From: Affinibrenneria salicis
GTDB lineage: Bacteria; Pseudomonadota; Gammaproteobacteria; Enterobacterales; Enterobacteriaceae
NCBI RefSeq assembly: GCF_008710095.1
Contig: NZ_VYKJ01000008.1
Location: 173,859-237,858 of the forward strand
Length of the DNA: 64,000 nucleotides
Direction: 5' to 3'
The first letter of the stretch is position 1. Each line of letters opens with the position of its first letter. The notes under the pieces were generated by a model. The model saw nothing but the letters and a program-made list of their open reading frames with translations, searched no databases and was not told where the DNA came from. The position numbers and the translations under genes are program-made. This document shows, in pieces, positions 18,606 through 28,445 of this stretch.

Positions 18606-19925
18606 ATGTTGAATCGTTCAATTGGTAAAACGGCGCTGTGCGCGGCGCTGGCGCTTGGATGCAGCGTACAGGCGCAGGCGGTGACGGAAATCCCATTCTG
18701 GCATTCCATGGAGGGGGAACTGGGTAAAACGGTCGATTCGCTGGCGCAGCGTTTTAACCAATCGAACAGCGACGTTAAAGTGGTGCCGGTCTACAAAGGC
18801 AACTATGAACAGAGTCTGGCGGCCGGCATTGCCGCTTACCGCTCAGGCAAAGCGCCGGCGATTTTACAGGTCTATGAAGTCGGCACCGCCACTATGATGG
18901 CCAGCAAGGCGATCAAACCGGTCTGGCAGGTCTTTGCCGATGCCGGTATTCCTTTCGATGAGTCGATCTTCGTTCCCACCGTTTCCGGTTATTACACCGA
19001 TGCCAAGAGCGGGCACCTGTTGTCCCAGCCCTTCAACAGCTCCACCCCGGTGCTGTATTACAACAAGGATGCGTTTAAGAAGGCGGGTCTGGATCCCGAG
19101 CAGCCGCCGGCAACCTGGCAACAACTGGCCGAATACAGCGCGAAGCTGCGCGCCGCCGGCATGACGTGCGGTTACGCCAGCGGCTGGCAGGGCTGGATCC
19201 AGCTGGAAAACTTCAGCGCCTGGCATGCGCTGCCGTTCGCCACGAAGAATAACGGCTTCGACGGCACGGATGCGGTGCTGGAATTCAATAAACCGACGCA
19301 GGTGAAACATATTCAGCTGCTGGCCGACATGAATAAGAAAGGGGATTTCACCTATTTCGGCCGCAAGGATGAATCGACCGCCAAATTCTATAACGGCGAC
19401 TGCGCCATCACGACCGCCTCTTCCGGTTCGCTGGCCGATATCCGCCAGTACGCCAAATTCAACTTCGGCGTCGGCATGATACCTTACGATGCGGACGTAA
19501 AAGACGCGCCGCAGAACGCCAGTATCGGCGGCGCCAGCCTGTGGGTGATGGGCGGCAAGGACGAGGCCATCTACAAAGGCGTGGCGCAATTTATGCAGTT
19601 CCTCTCGCGACCGGAAATCGCCGCCGAGTGGCATCAGAAAACCGGCTATCTGCCGATCACCAGCGCCGCTTATGATCTGACCCGCCAACAGGGCTTTTAT
19701 GACAAAAACCCCGGCACGGATATCGCCATTCGTCAGATGCTGAATAAGCCGCCGCTGCCCTACACCAAAGGCCTGCGTCTCGGCAATATGTTGCAGATCC
19801 GCACAGTGGTGGATGAGGAACTGGAAGGCGTCTGGTCCGGCAAGAAAACGCCGCAACAGGCGCTGGATCAGGCGGTTGCCCGCGGCAACGCCCTGCTGCG
19901 CCGCTTCGAGCAGTCTGTTCGCTAA
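18606..19925 (+). CDS. ugpB: UgpB, sn-glycerol-3-phosphate binding protein
   Basis: Periplasmic binding protein for glycerol-3-phosphate and glycerophosphodiesters, 439 residues (E. coli 438). The signal peptide ends SVQAQA before [19 protein letters not shown]. Family stretches include [41 protein letters not shown] and [27 protein letters not shown] ribosome site precedes the ATG. It is the first gene of ugpBAECQ, behind tandem Pho boxes. Confidence 0.97.
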   Translation: MLNRSIGKTALCAALALGCSVQAQAVTEIPFWHSMEGELGKTVDSLAQRFNQSNSDVKVVPVYKGNYEQSLAAGIAAYRSGKAPAILQVYEVGTATMMASKAIKPVWQVFADAGIPFDESIFVPTVSGYYTDAKSGHLLSQPFNSSTPVLYYNKDAFKKAGLDPEQPPATWQQLAEYSAKLRAAGMTCGYASGWQGWIQLENFSAWHALPFATKNNGFDGTDAVLEFNKPTQVKHIQLLADMNKKGDFTYFGRKDESTAKFYNGDCAITTASSGSLADIRQYAKFNFGVGMIPYDADVKDAPQNASIGGASLWVMGGKDEAIYKGVAQFMQFLSRPEIAAEWHQKTGYLPITSAAYDLTRQQGFYDKNPGTDIAIRQMLNKPPLPYTKGLRLGNMLQIRTVVDEELEGVWSGKKTPQQALDQAVARGNALLRRFEQSVR

Positions 19926-19975
19926 CCCTCTGCGGGCCGGAGGGATCCGGCCCGTCTTGTCGGACGATTTCACGC

Positions 19976-20863
19976 ATGACCCCTTCACACACTGTCTTTC
20001 ACAACCGCTGGCTGCCCTGGCTGCTGGTGTTGCCGCAGGTGTTGATTACGCTTATTTTCTTCATCTGGCCGGCGGGCGCCGCCCTGTGGTACTCGGTACA
20101 GAGCGTCGACCCCTTCGGTTTGTCCAGCCAGTTTGTCGGTCTGGTCAATTTCGTTCAGCTTTTTCATGATGAGTATTACCTCGCCTCATTTTCCACCACG
20201 CTGATTTTCAGTTTTCTGGTGGCAGGCTGCGGCCTGTTAATTTCTTTGTTTCTGGCGGCGCTGGTGGACTATGTCCTGCGCTTTAGCCGCCTGTATCAGA
20301 CGCTGCTGATCCTGCCCTACGCGGTGGCGCCGGCGGTGGCCGCCGTGCTGTGGATGTTTTTATTCAGCCCGGGCATGGGGCTGATCAGCCATTTCCTGGT
20401 GCGGCTGGGTTATAACTGGAACCACGCGCAGCACAGCGGACAGGCGATGTTTCTGGTGGTTCTGGCTGCGGTCTGGCAGCAGGTCAGCTATAACTTTCTG
20501 TTTTTTCTGGCGGCGCTGCAGTCTATTCCCCGCTCGCTGATCGAAGCGGCGGCGATCGACGGCGCCGGTCCGGTGCGTCGTTTCTTCAACCTGGTCTTGC
20601 CGCTGATTTCGCCGGTGAGCTTTTTCCTGCTGGTGGTTAATCTGGTGTACGCCTTTTTCGACACCTTTCCGATTATCGACGCGGCGACGGCCGGCGGGCC
20701 GGTGCAATCCACGACCACGCTGATCTACAAGATTTACCGCGAAGGGTTCGCCGGTCTGGATCTGGCCAGTTCGGCCGCTCAGTCGGTCGTGCTGATGCTG
20801 CTGGTGATCGGTCTTACCGTGATTCAGTTCCGCTTTGTTGAACGCAAGGTACGCTATCAATGA
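19976..20863 (+). CDS. ugpA: UgpA, glycerol-3-phosphate ABC permease
   Basis: Inner-membrane permease, 295 residues, the same length as E. coli. It has six predicted membrane segments and the EAA loop ([22 protein letters not shown]) that contacts UgpC. It starts 50 bases after ugpB and overlaps ugpE by four bases. Confidence 0.96.
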   Translation: MTPSHTVFHNRWLPWLLVLPQVLITLIFFIWPAGAALWYSVQSVDPFGLSSQFVGLVNFVQLFHDEYYLASFSTTLIFSFLVAGCGLLISLFLAALVDYVLRFSRLYQTLLILPYAVAPAVAAVLWMFLFSPGMGLISHFLVRLGYNWNHAQHSGQAMFLVVLAAVWQQVSYNFLFFLAALQSIPRSLIEAAAIDGAGPVRRFFNLVLPLISPVSFFLLVVNLVYAFFDTFPIIDAATAGGPVQSTTTLIYKIYREGFAGLDLASSAAQSVVLMLLVIGLTVIQFRFVERKVRYQ

Positions 20864-21705
20864 TTGAGAATCGTCGCGGGCTGGATATTTTCAGCCATCT
20901 GATGCTGCTGGCGGGCGTACTGACGGTGTTGTTCCCCTTGTACGTCGCCTTTGTGGCCGCCACGCTGGACGACCAGCAGATCTTCCAGGTGCCGATGACG
21001 CTGATCCCCGGCGGTCATCTGTGGGACAACCTGAGCACCATCTGGCGGCACGGGATGGGAAGAAACAGCGCACCGTTCAGCCTGATGCTGCTCAACAGTT
21101 TCATTATGGCGTTGACCATCACCGTCGGTAAGATTGGCGTTTCGCTGCTTTCCGCCTACGCCATCGTTTATTTCCGTTTTCCGCTGCGCAATCTGGTGTT
21201 CTGGCTGATCTTCCTGACGCTGATGCTGCCGGTGGAGGTGCGTATCTTTCCGACGGTAGACGTGATCGCCCGGCTCGATATGCTGGACAGCTACTCCGGG
21301 TTGACTCTGCCGTTGATGGCGTCGGCCACGGCCACCTTTCTGTTCCGGCAGTTTTTTATGACCCTGCCGGCGGAACTGCTGGAGGCGGCGCGTATCGACG
21401 GTGCCGGCCCCATCCGTTTTCTGCGCGATATTCTGCTGCCGCTTTCGAAGACCAATCTGGCGGCGCTGTTCGTGATTACCTTTATCTATGGCTGGAACCA
21501 GTATTTGTGGCCGCTGTTGATTATCAACGACGTCGATCTCGGCACCGCGGTGGCGGGTATTCGCGGCATGATCGTCAGCAGCGAGGGCACCACGATGTGG
21601 AATCAGGTGATGGCCGCCATGTTGATGACCATGCTGCCGCCGCTGCTGGTCGTTTTGTTGATGCAGCGCTGGTTCGTACGCGGCCTGGTGGAAAGTGAGA
21701 AATAA
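20860..21705 (+). CDS. ugpE: UgpE, glycerol-3-phosphate ABC permease
   Basis: Second permease of the Ugp importer, 281 residues (same as E. coli). It has six membrane segments and the EAA loop [23 protein letters not shown] near residue 170. Its ATG overlaps the ugpA stop (ATGA), and ugpC follows 3 bases after its stop, so the subunits are made in balance. Confidence 0.96.
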   Translation: MIENRRGLDIFSHLMLLAGVLTVLFPLYVAFVAATLDDQQIFQVPMTLIPGGHLWDNLSTIWRHGMGRNSAPFSLMLLNSFIMALTITVGKIGVSLLSAYAIVYFRFPLRNLVFWLIFLTLMLPVEVRIFPTVDVIARLDMLDSYSGLTLPLMASATATFLFRQFFMTLPAELLEAARIDGAGPIRFLRDILLPLSKTNLAALFVITFIYGWNQYLWPLLIINDVDLGTAVAGIRGMIVSSEGTTMWNQVMAAMLMTMLPPLLVVLLMQRWFVRGLVESEK

Positions 21706-21708
21706 ATT

Positions 21709-22782
21709 ATGGCAGGGCTAAAATTTCAGGCCGTCACCAAATCCTATGACGGTAAACAGCGCATTATTCAGCCGTTCGATCTGGATATCGCGGACGGCGA
21801 ATTCGTGGTGATGGTCGGGCCGTCCGGCTGCGGCAAATCGACGCTGTTGCGTATGGTTGCCGGACTTGAACGGGTGACCAGCGGCGATATTTATATTGAT
21901 GACCGGCGCGTGACCAATCTGGAACCGAAAGATCGCGGCATCGCCATGGTGTTCCAGAACTATGCGCTTTATCCCCACATGAGCGTATACGATAATATGG
22001 CCTACGGGCTGAAGCTCCGTGGTTTCGGTAAGGCGCAGATCCGCAAGCAGGTGGAAGAGGTAGCGCAAATTCTCGAACTGGGCGCGCTGCTGCAGCGCAA
22101 ACCGCGCGAACTGTCCGGCGGCCAGCGCCAGCGTGTCGCGATGGGACGCGCCATCGTGCGCGAACCGGCGGTATTCCTGTTCGACGAGCCGTTATCCAAT
22201 CTGGACGCCAGGCTGCGCGTCCAGATGCGGCTAGAACTGCAGCAACTGCACCGCCGGCTGAATACCACCAGCCTGTATGTGACGCACGATCAGGTGGAAG
22301 CCATGACGCTGGCCCAGCGGGTGATAGTGATGAACAAGGGCGTGGCCGAACAGATCGGCGAGCCGGCGCAAATCTATCAGCGCCCGGCCTCGCTGTTCGT
22401 CGCCAGCTTTATTGGCTCGCCGGCGATGAACCTGTGGCCGGGCAGGCTTGACGCCAGCGGCCGCACGCTAATACTGAACGACCAGTTATCGCTGCCGCTG
22501 CCCGCGGCAAAACCGCAATGGGGCGGACGCGACGTGACGCTGGGCATCCGGCCGGAACATATTGTCACCACGACCGATCCGCAGGCCGGACCGACGCTGG
22601 TCGTGGATACGCTCGAGCTGCTGGGCGCCGATAATCTGGCGCACGGACGCTGGGGGCGGCACAATGTGATTGTGCGCCTGTCGCATGAGCACTGTCCGGC
22701 GATAGGTTCGGTTTTGGGACTGCATCTGCCCGCCGGAGCGTGGCACTTTTTTGATTCGCAGAGCGGATTACGGATGGAATGA
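21709..22782 (+). CDS. ugpC: UgpC, glycerol-3-phosphate ABC ATPase
   Basis: Energising ATPase of the Ugp importer, MalK/CUT1 type, 357 residues. It has Walker [10 protein letters not shown] near residue 37, Q-loop [12 protein letters not shown], signature [15 protein letters not shown], Walker [13 protein letters not shown] and switch His [11 protein letters not shown], then a C-terminal regulatory TOBE-type domain (GIRPEHIVT). It overlaps ugpQ by four bases. Confidence 0.96.
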   Translation: MAGLKFQAVTKSYDGKQRIIQPFDLDIADGEFVVMVGPSGCGKSTLLRMVAGLERVTSGDIYIDDRRVTNLEPKDRGIAMVFQNYALYPHMSVYDNMAYGLKLRGFGKAQIRKQVEEVAQILELGALLQRKPRELSGGQRQRVAMGRAIVREPAVFLFDEPLSNLDARLRVQMRLELQQLHRRLNTTSLYVTHDQVEAMTLAQRVIVMNKGVAEQIGEPAQIYQRPASLFVASFIGSPAMNLWPGRLDASGRTLILNDQLSLPLPAAKPQWGGRDVTLGIRPEHIVTTTDPQAGPTLVVDTLELLGADNLAHGRWGRHNVIVRLSHEHCPAIGSVLGLHLPAGAWHFFDSQSGLRME

Positions 22783-23531
22783 TGATGACTCGCTGGCCTT
22801 ACCCGGCCATCGTCGCGCACCGCGGCGGCGGCGCGCTGGCGCCGGAAAACACGCTGGCCGCCATTGATACCGGGGCGCGTTACGGCCATAAAATGATTGA
22901 GTTCGACGTTAAGCTATCGCGCGACGGGCAGCTTTTTCTGCTGCATGACGACACCCTTGAGCGCACCAGCAACGGTCGCGGTATTGCCGGCGATCTGCCG
23001 TGGAGCCAGCTGGCCACGCTGGACGCCGGCAGTTGGTTCGGCGAGCCGTTTCGCGGCGAACCGCTGGCGCGACTGGAGCAGGTGGCCGCGCGCTGCGCGC
23101 GCTATGGCATGGCGGCCAATATCGAAATTAAGCCGACCACCGGCGCGGAGAGCGTGACGGGCACGGCGACCGCGCTGGCGGCGCGCGCGCTGTGGCAGGG
23201 GCGGCCGGTGGCGCCGCTGCTTTCGTCGTTTTCGGTCGACGCGCTGGCCGCGGCGCAGCAGGCGGTTCCCGCGCTGCCGCGCGGGTTGTTGCTGGACGCA
23301 TGGCGCGCCGACTGGCAGCCGTTGACTCAGGCGCTGGGCTGCGTGTCGCTCCATCTGAACCACCGTCTGCTGAACGCCGAACGGGTGGCGCAGCTGAAGG
23401 CGGCCGGGCTGCGCATTTTGGTGTACACCGTCAATCAACCTGAGCGGGCGCGCACATTACTGACATGGGGCGTTGACTGTATCTGCACCGACCGGATAGA
23501 TTTAATCGGGGCGGATTTTGCGGCCGGCTGA
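22779..23531 (+). CDS. ugpQ: UgpQ, cytosolic glycerophosphodiester phosphodiesterase
   Basis: Hydrolyses glycerophosphodiesters taken up by Ugp to glycerol-3-phosphate and alcohol. 250 residues with no signal peptide, fitting a cytoplasmic enzyme. GDPD motifs are [15 protein letters not shown] near residues 11-25, [23 protein letters not shown], and IEIKP. It overlaps ugpC by four bases and is the last gene of the Pho-controlled operon. Confidence 0.96.
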   Translation: MMMTRWPYPAIVAHRGGGALAPENTLAAIDTGARYGHKMIEFDVKLSRDGQLFLLHDDTLERTSNGRGIAGDLPWSQLATLDAGSWFGEPFRGEPLARLEQVAARCARYGMAANIEIKPTTGAESVTGTATALAARALWQGRPVAPLLSSFSVDALAAAQQAVPALPRGLLLDAWRADWQPLTQALGCVSLHLNHRLLNAERVAQLKAAGLRILVYTVNQPERARTLLTWGVDCICTDRIDLIGADFAAG

Positions 23532-23583
23532 GATGCGCCCGTAAGCTGATTATGGCGTGGTGCCGGTTTATTAAGGACATGCG

Positions 23584-24540
23584 ATGCCCGCCTTTGTGCT
23601 TTCGCTCTGGCACCAGATCCTGTTGTCATCACCGCTGTTTATTTTGATTATCCTCGGCTACTGCCTGATTCGTTACGGCAAGTGGCCGACGGCCATGACT
23701 GACGCCCTGACGCGCTTTGTCTTTTCGCTGGCGCTGCCCGCCATGCTGTTTCGCATGATGTGTGATTTTTCCCGCCGTCCGGCGGTGGATGCCCGTTTGC
23801 TGATCGCCTTTTTCGGCAGCTGTCTGATCGTTTTTATTCTGGGGCGGCTAATGGCGCGCAAGCTTTTTCAGCTTGACGACGTATCCGGCTCGGTATTCGC
23901 GCTGGGCGGCATTTTCTCGAACAATGTGATGCTCGGCCTGCCGATCGCCACCATGATGCTGGGACCGGCGTCGCTCCCCTCCGTGGCGCTGATCGTGGTG
24001 TTTAACGGCCTGATTCTGTGGACGCTGGTGACGGTGTCGGTAGAGTGGGCGCGCAACGGCAGCCTGTCGCTGAACGGCTTTACCCGCACGGCGCTCGGCG
24101 TGCTGAAAAATCCGCTGATTATCGGCATTCTTTCCGGGACGGCGTTCAGCTTTACCGGGTTGACGCTGCCGACCTTTGTCGACCAGCCGATCAATATGCT
24201 GGGGCAAATCGCCGTACCGCTATCGCTGGTGGCGCTCGGCATGGGACTGGCGGAATACCGTATTCGCGACGGCTGGCGCATCAGCTGCGCCATCTGCGCG
24301 ATGAAGCTGCTGGTGCAGCCGCTGGTGGTATGGCTGCTGGCGGTGGCGCTCGGCCTGCCCGAAATGGAGACCCGGGCGGTGGTTCTGCTCGGTTCAATGG
24401 CGGTTGGAGTTAATATTTACCTGATGTCGCGCCAGTTCAGCGTGCTGGGCGGGCCGATCGCCGCCAGCCTGGTGATGTCGACCGCGCTGGCGGCGATTAC
24501 CACGCCGCTGATCCTGACGCTGATGGGCGTGCGGATCTAA
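23584..24540 (+). CDS. AEC-family (auxin efflux carrier type) transporter
   Basis: 318-residue membrane protein with about ten hydrophobic segments in two halves. It is of the AEC/membrane transport family (malonate MdcF and YfdV relatives), with typical stretches FVFSLALPAMLFRMM, FALGGIFSNNVMLGLPIA, IAVPLSLVALGMGLAEY and GSMAVGVNIYLMSRQF. Substrate unknown. It starts 52 bases after ugpQ in the same direction and may be read through from the ugp operon. E. coli has no gene here (ugpQ is next to yhhA). Confidence 0.8.
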   Translation: MPAFVLSLWHQILLSSPLFILIILGYCLIRYGKWPTAMTDALTRFVFSLALPAMLFRMMCDFSRRPAVDARLLIAFFGSCLIVFILGRLMARKLFQLDDVSGSVFALGGIFSNNVMLGLPIATMMLGPASLPSVALIVVFNGLILWTLVTVSVEWARNGSLSLNGFTRTALGVLKNPLIIGILSGTAFSFTGLTLPTFVDQPINMLGQIAVPLSLVALGMGLAEYRIRDGWRISCAICAMKLLVQPLVVWLLAVALGLPEMETRAVVLLGSMAVGVNIYLMSRQFSVLGGPIAASLVMSTALAAITTPLILTLMGVRI

Positions 24541-24567
24541 CGCCGCATGCCGCCGACGCGCTCTGCG

Positions 24568-24852
24568 CTACTGGCGCGGCGTTGTCGTTTGATTCTGCTG
24601 CGAGCGCTGTAGATCGCGCTGTAACTGCGACTGTAATTGTTGTTGCTGCTGGCGTTGCGTGTTCTGCATCTGCTGGTTCAGACTCTGTTTCTGGATCTGC
24701 TGATTCTGCTGCATTTTTTGCTGTAGCTGTTTCTGGCTGCTGATGCCGTTTTCAAACTGCTGCTGCTGCGTGGGGGCCGGCGTGGTGCCGGCCTGAACCG
24801 TCCCTGCCAGCAGCGCGCTCAGTCCCAGCATTAACCCGATCGAATATTTCAT
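24568..24852 (-). CDS. Gln-rich secreted protein, YhhA/DUF2756-like
   Basis: 94 residues with a signal peptide ([21 protein letters not shown]) followed by a segment made mostly of Gln with Lys, Asn, Ser and Leu, likely helical and periplasmic. E. coli yhhA, next to ugpQ, encodes a similar exported Gln-rich protein, so this is probably its counterpart. Low complexity makes sequence homology weak. Role unknown. It is convergent with the AEC transporter (27-base gap). The ggt gene that follows yhhA in E. coli is absent here. Confidence 0.65.
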   Translation of the reverse strand: MKYSIGLMLGLSALLAGTVQAGTTPAPTQQQQFENGISSQKQLQQKMQQNQQIQKQSLNQQMQNTQRQQQQQLQSQLQRDLQRSQQNQTTTPRQ

Positions 24853-24995
24853 GCTCTCTCTCCCGACGTTTATTTAAGTTTAGGCGCTGCGGCGTAAAAC
24901 ATCCCGCGTTCGCCGCACAGTATGCTCATCTTTTAGAGCGGTGCGGCGTAATGTTATATACTGGCGGCAATATATTAGTCTGCCGAAGTAATACT

Positions 24996-25460
24996 ATGTT
25001 CCATATCGCGCTTTATGAGCCGCAGATCGCCCCCAATACCGGTAATATCATTCGCCTCGCCGCCAATAATGGCTGCGCGCTCCATCTGATCGAACCGCTG
25101 GGTTTTGATTTCGCCGAGAAGAAACTGCGGCGCGCCGGGCTGGATTATCACGATCTGGCCAGCGTCAGCCGGCACAAAAATTATCAGGAATTCCTGCAGG
25201 CCGTCGCCGGGCAGCGCATTTTCGCCTGCACCACCAAAGGCAGCCGGCCATATGACCAGCCGGTCTACCAGCCGGGCGACGTGCTGCTGTTCGGTTCCGA
25301 AACCGCCGGGCTGCCGGATGCGATCCGCTACGGGTTTGCGGCGGATTTCCGCATCCGCATTCCAATGGAGCCGCAGTGCCGCAGCCTGAACCTGTCGAAC
25401 GCAGTGGCGATTATCAGCTATGAAGCGTGGCGCCAGAACGGCTTTGGCGGCCGCCGTTAG
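24996..25460 (+). CDS. trmL: TrmL, tRNA (cytidine/uridine-34 2'-O)-methyltransferase
   Basis: SPOUT-class methyltransferase that 2'-O-methylates the wobble base of tRNA-Leu. The ATG at 24996 gives 154 residues (E. coli 157), starting [24 protein letters not shown]. The earlier ATG at 24951 adds a non-family extension. Trefoil-knot SAM motifs are visible: [11 protein letters not shown] and [24 protein letters not shown]. It is a single gene, with its 3' end overlapping the stop of the convergent DUF3142 gene by four bases. Confidence 0.94.
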   Translation: MFHIALYEPQIAPNTGNIIRLAANNGCALHLIEPLGFDFAEKKLRRAGLDYHDLASVSRHKNYQEFLQAVAGQRIFACTTKGSRPYDQPVYQPGDVLLFGSETAGLPDAIRYGFAADFRIRIPMEPQCRSLNLSNAVAIISYEAWRQNGFGGRR

Positions 25461-26257
25461 CGATGCCCGGCGGCCGGAGCCATAGCGCCGGCCGCTTGCG
25501 CGCCGTTCGACGCCGCCTGCTCGCGCCTGCCCGGCGCCGCGGCGTTGAGCAGAAAGACCACCTCGCCCCGATACCAGGGAGAGGCGCTCAGGCGTTGCTG
25601 CCATCGCCTATCCCAGCGCCCGTTCTGCACCAGTCCGATGCGGAACGGCACGGTGAGTTTCAGCAGCGCCGGCAGGTATTCATCATAGCGAGTGATGGTG
25701 CTGCGGCCCTGATAAGTCTGGATTACCAGTTCGTCCACCACGTTGTTCAGACGATTAAGCTGGGCGACATCGCCCGTTTTGGCCCAGTCGAGCAGTCCGG
25801 TAATGCTGAGTTTACAGTCGGCGGGCAGGCGCCGGCGCAACTGTTGCAAAAAGGCGACATAGCGCGCCAGACCATAGCTTCTGGCGTCAAAATCGATCTG
25901 GATGCCCTCTACGTGATTGCCGTGCCGGATCCAGCTGCGCCGCTGGCTCAGCAGGCGGTTGAGCTGACGGTCGGAAAATTCCAGCGTGGTTATGCGGTAA
26001 GACAGCCAGACGTTTGCCACGCGCAGCCGGCTGGCGGGCAGCCCCTGGCGCAGAAAAACGCCCTTGCCCTGGCGGCGGGCAATCTCCCCCTGATGCAGGT
26101 ACAGCGTGCTTGCCTGGTGCAACACGGGCTGCGGCCTTACCGCCGCCCACAGCCAGTAAGCCCGGTAGTGGGCCGCTTCCACCCGCGTCGTCGGTTCGCT
26201 GGCGCCGAGTGGCAGATTGATCGCCAGCAGCGCGCCCGCCAGCAGGGCGCGGATCAC
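25457..26257 (-). CDS. DUF3142-type secreted protein
   Basis: 266 residues if started at the GTG at 26257, which overlaps the upstream stop as GTGA and gives a clean signal peptide, (M)[23 protein letters not shown] nine codons earlier (26284) is possible but disrupts it. The middle resembles a TIM-barrel-like hydrolase fold typical of DUF3142 ([50 protein letters not shown]). No function is established for the family to my knowledge. It is translationally coupled to the helical-repeat protein upstream, so the two likely act together in the envelope. Confidence 0.75.
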   Translation of the reverse strand: MIRALLAGALLAINLPLGASEPTTRVEAAHYRAYWLWAAVRPQPVLHQASTLYLHQGEIARRQGKGVFLRQGLPASRLRVANVWLSYRITTLEFSDRQLNRLLSQRRSWIRHGNHVEGIQIDFDARSYGLARYVAFLQQLRRRLPADCKLSITGLLDWAKTGDVAQLNRLNNVVDELVIQTYQGRSTITRYDEYLPALLKLTVPFRIGLVQNGRWDRRWQQRLSASPWYRGEVVFLLNAAAPGRREQAASNGAQAAGAMAPAAGHR

Positions 26258-28416
26258 CAGTAATACCTGAGCTGGTCGGCCCACTGGCTGCCTTTAAATT
26301 CGCGTTTCAACTGAGTAAACCAGGCGCGGCGCGTGGCCTTGTCGATCGTCTGCGAGCCGCAGCCGTTATAACCGCTCGGGGCATAGCAGTAAATCGCGCG
26401 GTACAGCGCATAACTTTTATCCTCCGGCGGCGCTTTGGCGTCGGCGATAACCTGCATATAGTCATCCAGCCGATTGCGGAGCTGGCCGGCGAACGATTGA
26501 GGCGCCTGAGTCAGACCCTGCAGAGCATTATCTTCCCCCCAGTCGAATCCCACCTGATTATCGGTGCGCAGGTAGAATTCGCCGAGACAATTCAGCGCTC
26601 TGGCGTCGCCGGGACGCTGGCTCAGGGCGGTGACCACCGCGGTCAACGCCGGGCACTGATAGCCCTCTTCGGTATCGCCGCCGTCCCAGTCGAAATCCTG
26701 CAGATTTTCCATATTCCAACTGGCGTTTTCCGTGTTGATCAGCGGCGGAATGCGCGTGCGCCAGGCGCTATCCCGCAGCCAGCCGCGGTAGTCGCCGTGA
26801 CTCAGATCTTTGCTTAACAGAGTGTGCAGGGCGATCGCCTGTTCTTCTTGTGACGGCGCCTGTTCCACCTGTTGGCGCAGCAATTGGGCGTCGGCGCTGG
26901 TTTTGAGCACGGCCGAGCGGAAGCGTAAATTGGTTATCGGGCTGTCGGCGGCGAAGACCCGTTCCGGCCGGCCGCCGCTGACCAGCGTTTCAGCCAGCGC
27001 CAGCTGCAGGTACTGCTGCTGGGTATAGTTCACCTTACGGGTCAGCAGATGGCGCCAGTGCGTTTCCGCGTCCTGCCAGCGCTTCAGGTTGTGCAGCGCT
27101 TTGCCGCGCAGCACCTGCAGACTAAACGCGGTGCTGGCGGTCAGGTCGGCGGGCGCGCTGGCCGGCGTCAGCGTCAGCACCGCCTCGTTGTCGCCGCGGC
27201 GGAAAAATTGCCACGCGGCCAGCAGATAACGCGCCTCCTGCGCCATTCCCGCCTGTTCGAACAGCGGCTGCTGCGCGCTCAGTTCGGCATCGGTCAGCGG
27301 CGGCAGGTTGTTCCAGCTGCGTTCGCTGCGCAGGCGTTTTAAATCCTGAATCAACATCAGCGCCGGATTATCGGCGTCCAGCGTGAACTGACTATTCTCC
27401 AGCAGCTTATTATCGATTTCATCGCTGAGCGATTGCAGCGTGTCGATATCGTCGCTTTGCGCCAGCGTCCGGCTATAGATGCCGGCCAGCGCGGGTATAT
27501 CGCCGGCGATCCAGTAAGCGCGTCGATACAGCCCCTGCGCCGAACTGGCGTAGCGGCCCTGCGGATAGCGCTGCAGATATTCATCGATGCGGGCGATAGC
27601 CCGCTGCGCGGCCTGTTTGTCCGCTTTGCCCGGATCGAACATGTTGTATTCATCCAGCGCGTTCTGCATCGCCTGACCGATGGCGACCCGGATCAACATA
27701 TAGCGCGCGGTTTCCGCCACCCATGGCTGAGAAGCCTGACTCAGCGCCTGAAACCCCTGCTCGGCCTGTGCGAACGCGCTCTCATAAAAAGCGACGGCAT
27801 TGAGCAGATAGCGTTTGAATTCGCCGGCGTGGCCGTCATCCGGCACGGCATCCAACATCGCGTCGTTCAGGTCGCCGAACTCGTCATCCGGCAGCATGGC
27901 GATACGGTACAGCGCCAGAGTGCTGCGCTGCCGGCCGTTTAGCTGCGCGTCCTGACCCAGAACGTGGAGAAAGTCGGTCGCGGTGGCCGGCGTGTTGGAG
28001 ACTTCGCGCCCCTCGCCTTCGTTGGCGTCCGCGGCCGCTATTTTGGCGAGCCATTGCTGACTCAGACCCAGCGCCTGCGCCGCGTTGGCCAGCGCGGCGT
28101 TGTCGGATTGTTCGGACTCGGCATCCGGCGTCGGTTCAACCGTGGCCGCCAGCCCCATGACCCGCCATGCGGTAAAAGGATCGATGCGGGTCCGGGCTTG
28201 ATCCGGCAGCGGCTGCGGAACGGGCAGCGGGATGCCGTTCCGGCCGGCCTGCAGTAATATCAGATTGGTGCGGGTATCGTTATCGGGGGCGAGCCAGGGC
28301 TGGGCCGACATGCCGCATTCGGTATCGGAGAAGCCGCAGAGATCGTCCGCGGAGGCGAACGCCTGCCCGCTGAGTAAAAGCGTCAGGCAGCCCGCCAGAG
28401 CCGTTGTTCCTTTCAT
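26254..28416 (-). CDS. Large periplasmic helical-repeat (TPR-like) protein of unknown function
   Basis: 720 residues with a signal peptide (MKGTTALAGCLTLLLSGQAFA). The mature protein is rich in helix-forming Ala/Leu/Gln/Arg segments, with TPR-like units such as AIARIDEYLQRYPQGRYASSAQGLYRRA and LHNLKRWQDAETHWRHLL. Cys pairs near the N-terminus (DLCGFSDTECG) and C-terminus (CYAPSGYNGCG) suggest disulfides. Without a lipobox it should be soluble in the periplasm; relatives are sometimes annotated as YfiO-like. It lies just downstream of cpxA in the same direction (29-base gap), so it may be co-transcribed with cpxRA. Its stop overlaps the DUF3142 start. Confidence 0.72.
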   Translation of the reverse strand: MKGTTALAGCLTLLLSGQAFASADDLCGFSDTECGMSAQPWLAPDNDTRTNLILLQAGRNGIPLPVPQPLPDQARTRIDPFTAWRVMGLAATVEPTPDAESEQSDNAALANAAQALGLSQQWLAKIAAADANEGEGREVSNTPATATDFLHVLGQDAQLNGRQRSTLALYRIAMLPDDEFGDLNDAMLDAVPDDGHAGEFKRYLLNAVAFYESAFAQAEQGFQALSQASQPWVAETARYMLIRVAIGQAMQNALDEYNMFDPGKADKQAAQRAIARIDEYLQRYPQGRYASSAQGLYRRAYWIAGDIPALAGIYSRTLAQSDDIDTLQSLSDEIDNKLLENSQFTLDADNPALMLIQDLKRLRSERSWNNLPPLTDAELSAQQPLFEQAGMAQEARYLLAAWQFFRRGDNEAVLTLTPASAPADLTASTAFSLQVLRGKALHNLKRWQDAETHWRHLLTRKVNYTQQQYLQLALAETLVSGGRPERVFAADSPITNLRFRSAVLKTSADAQLLRQQVEQAPSQEEQAIALHTLLSKDLSHGDYRGWLRDSAWRTRIPPLINTENASWNMENLQDFDWDGGDTEEGYQCPALTAVVTALSQRPGDARALNCLGEFYLRTDNQVGFDWGEDNALQGLTQAPQSFAGQLRNRLDDYMQVIADAKAPPEDKSYALYRAIYCYAPSGYNGCGSQTIDKATRRAWFTQLKREFKGSQWADQLRYYW

Positions 28417-28445
28417 TCGTCGGTTTCCTGTAAACGCAAAATAGA

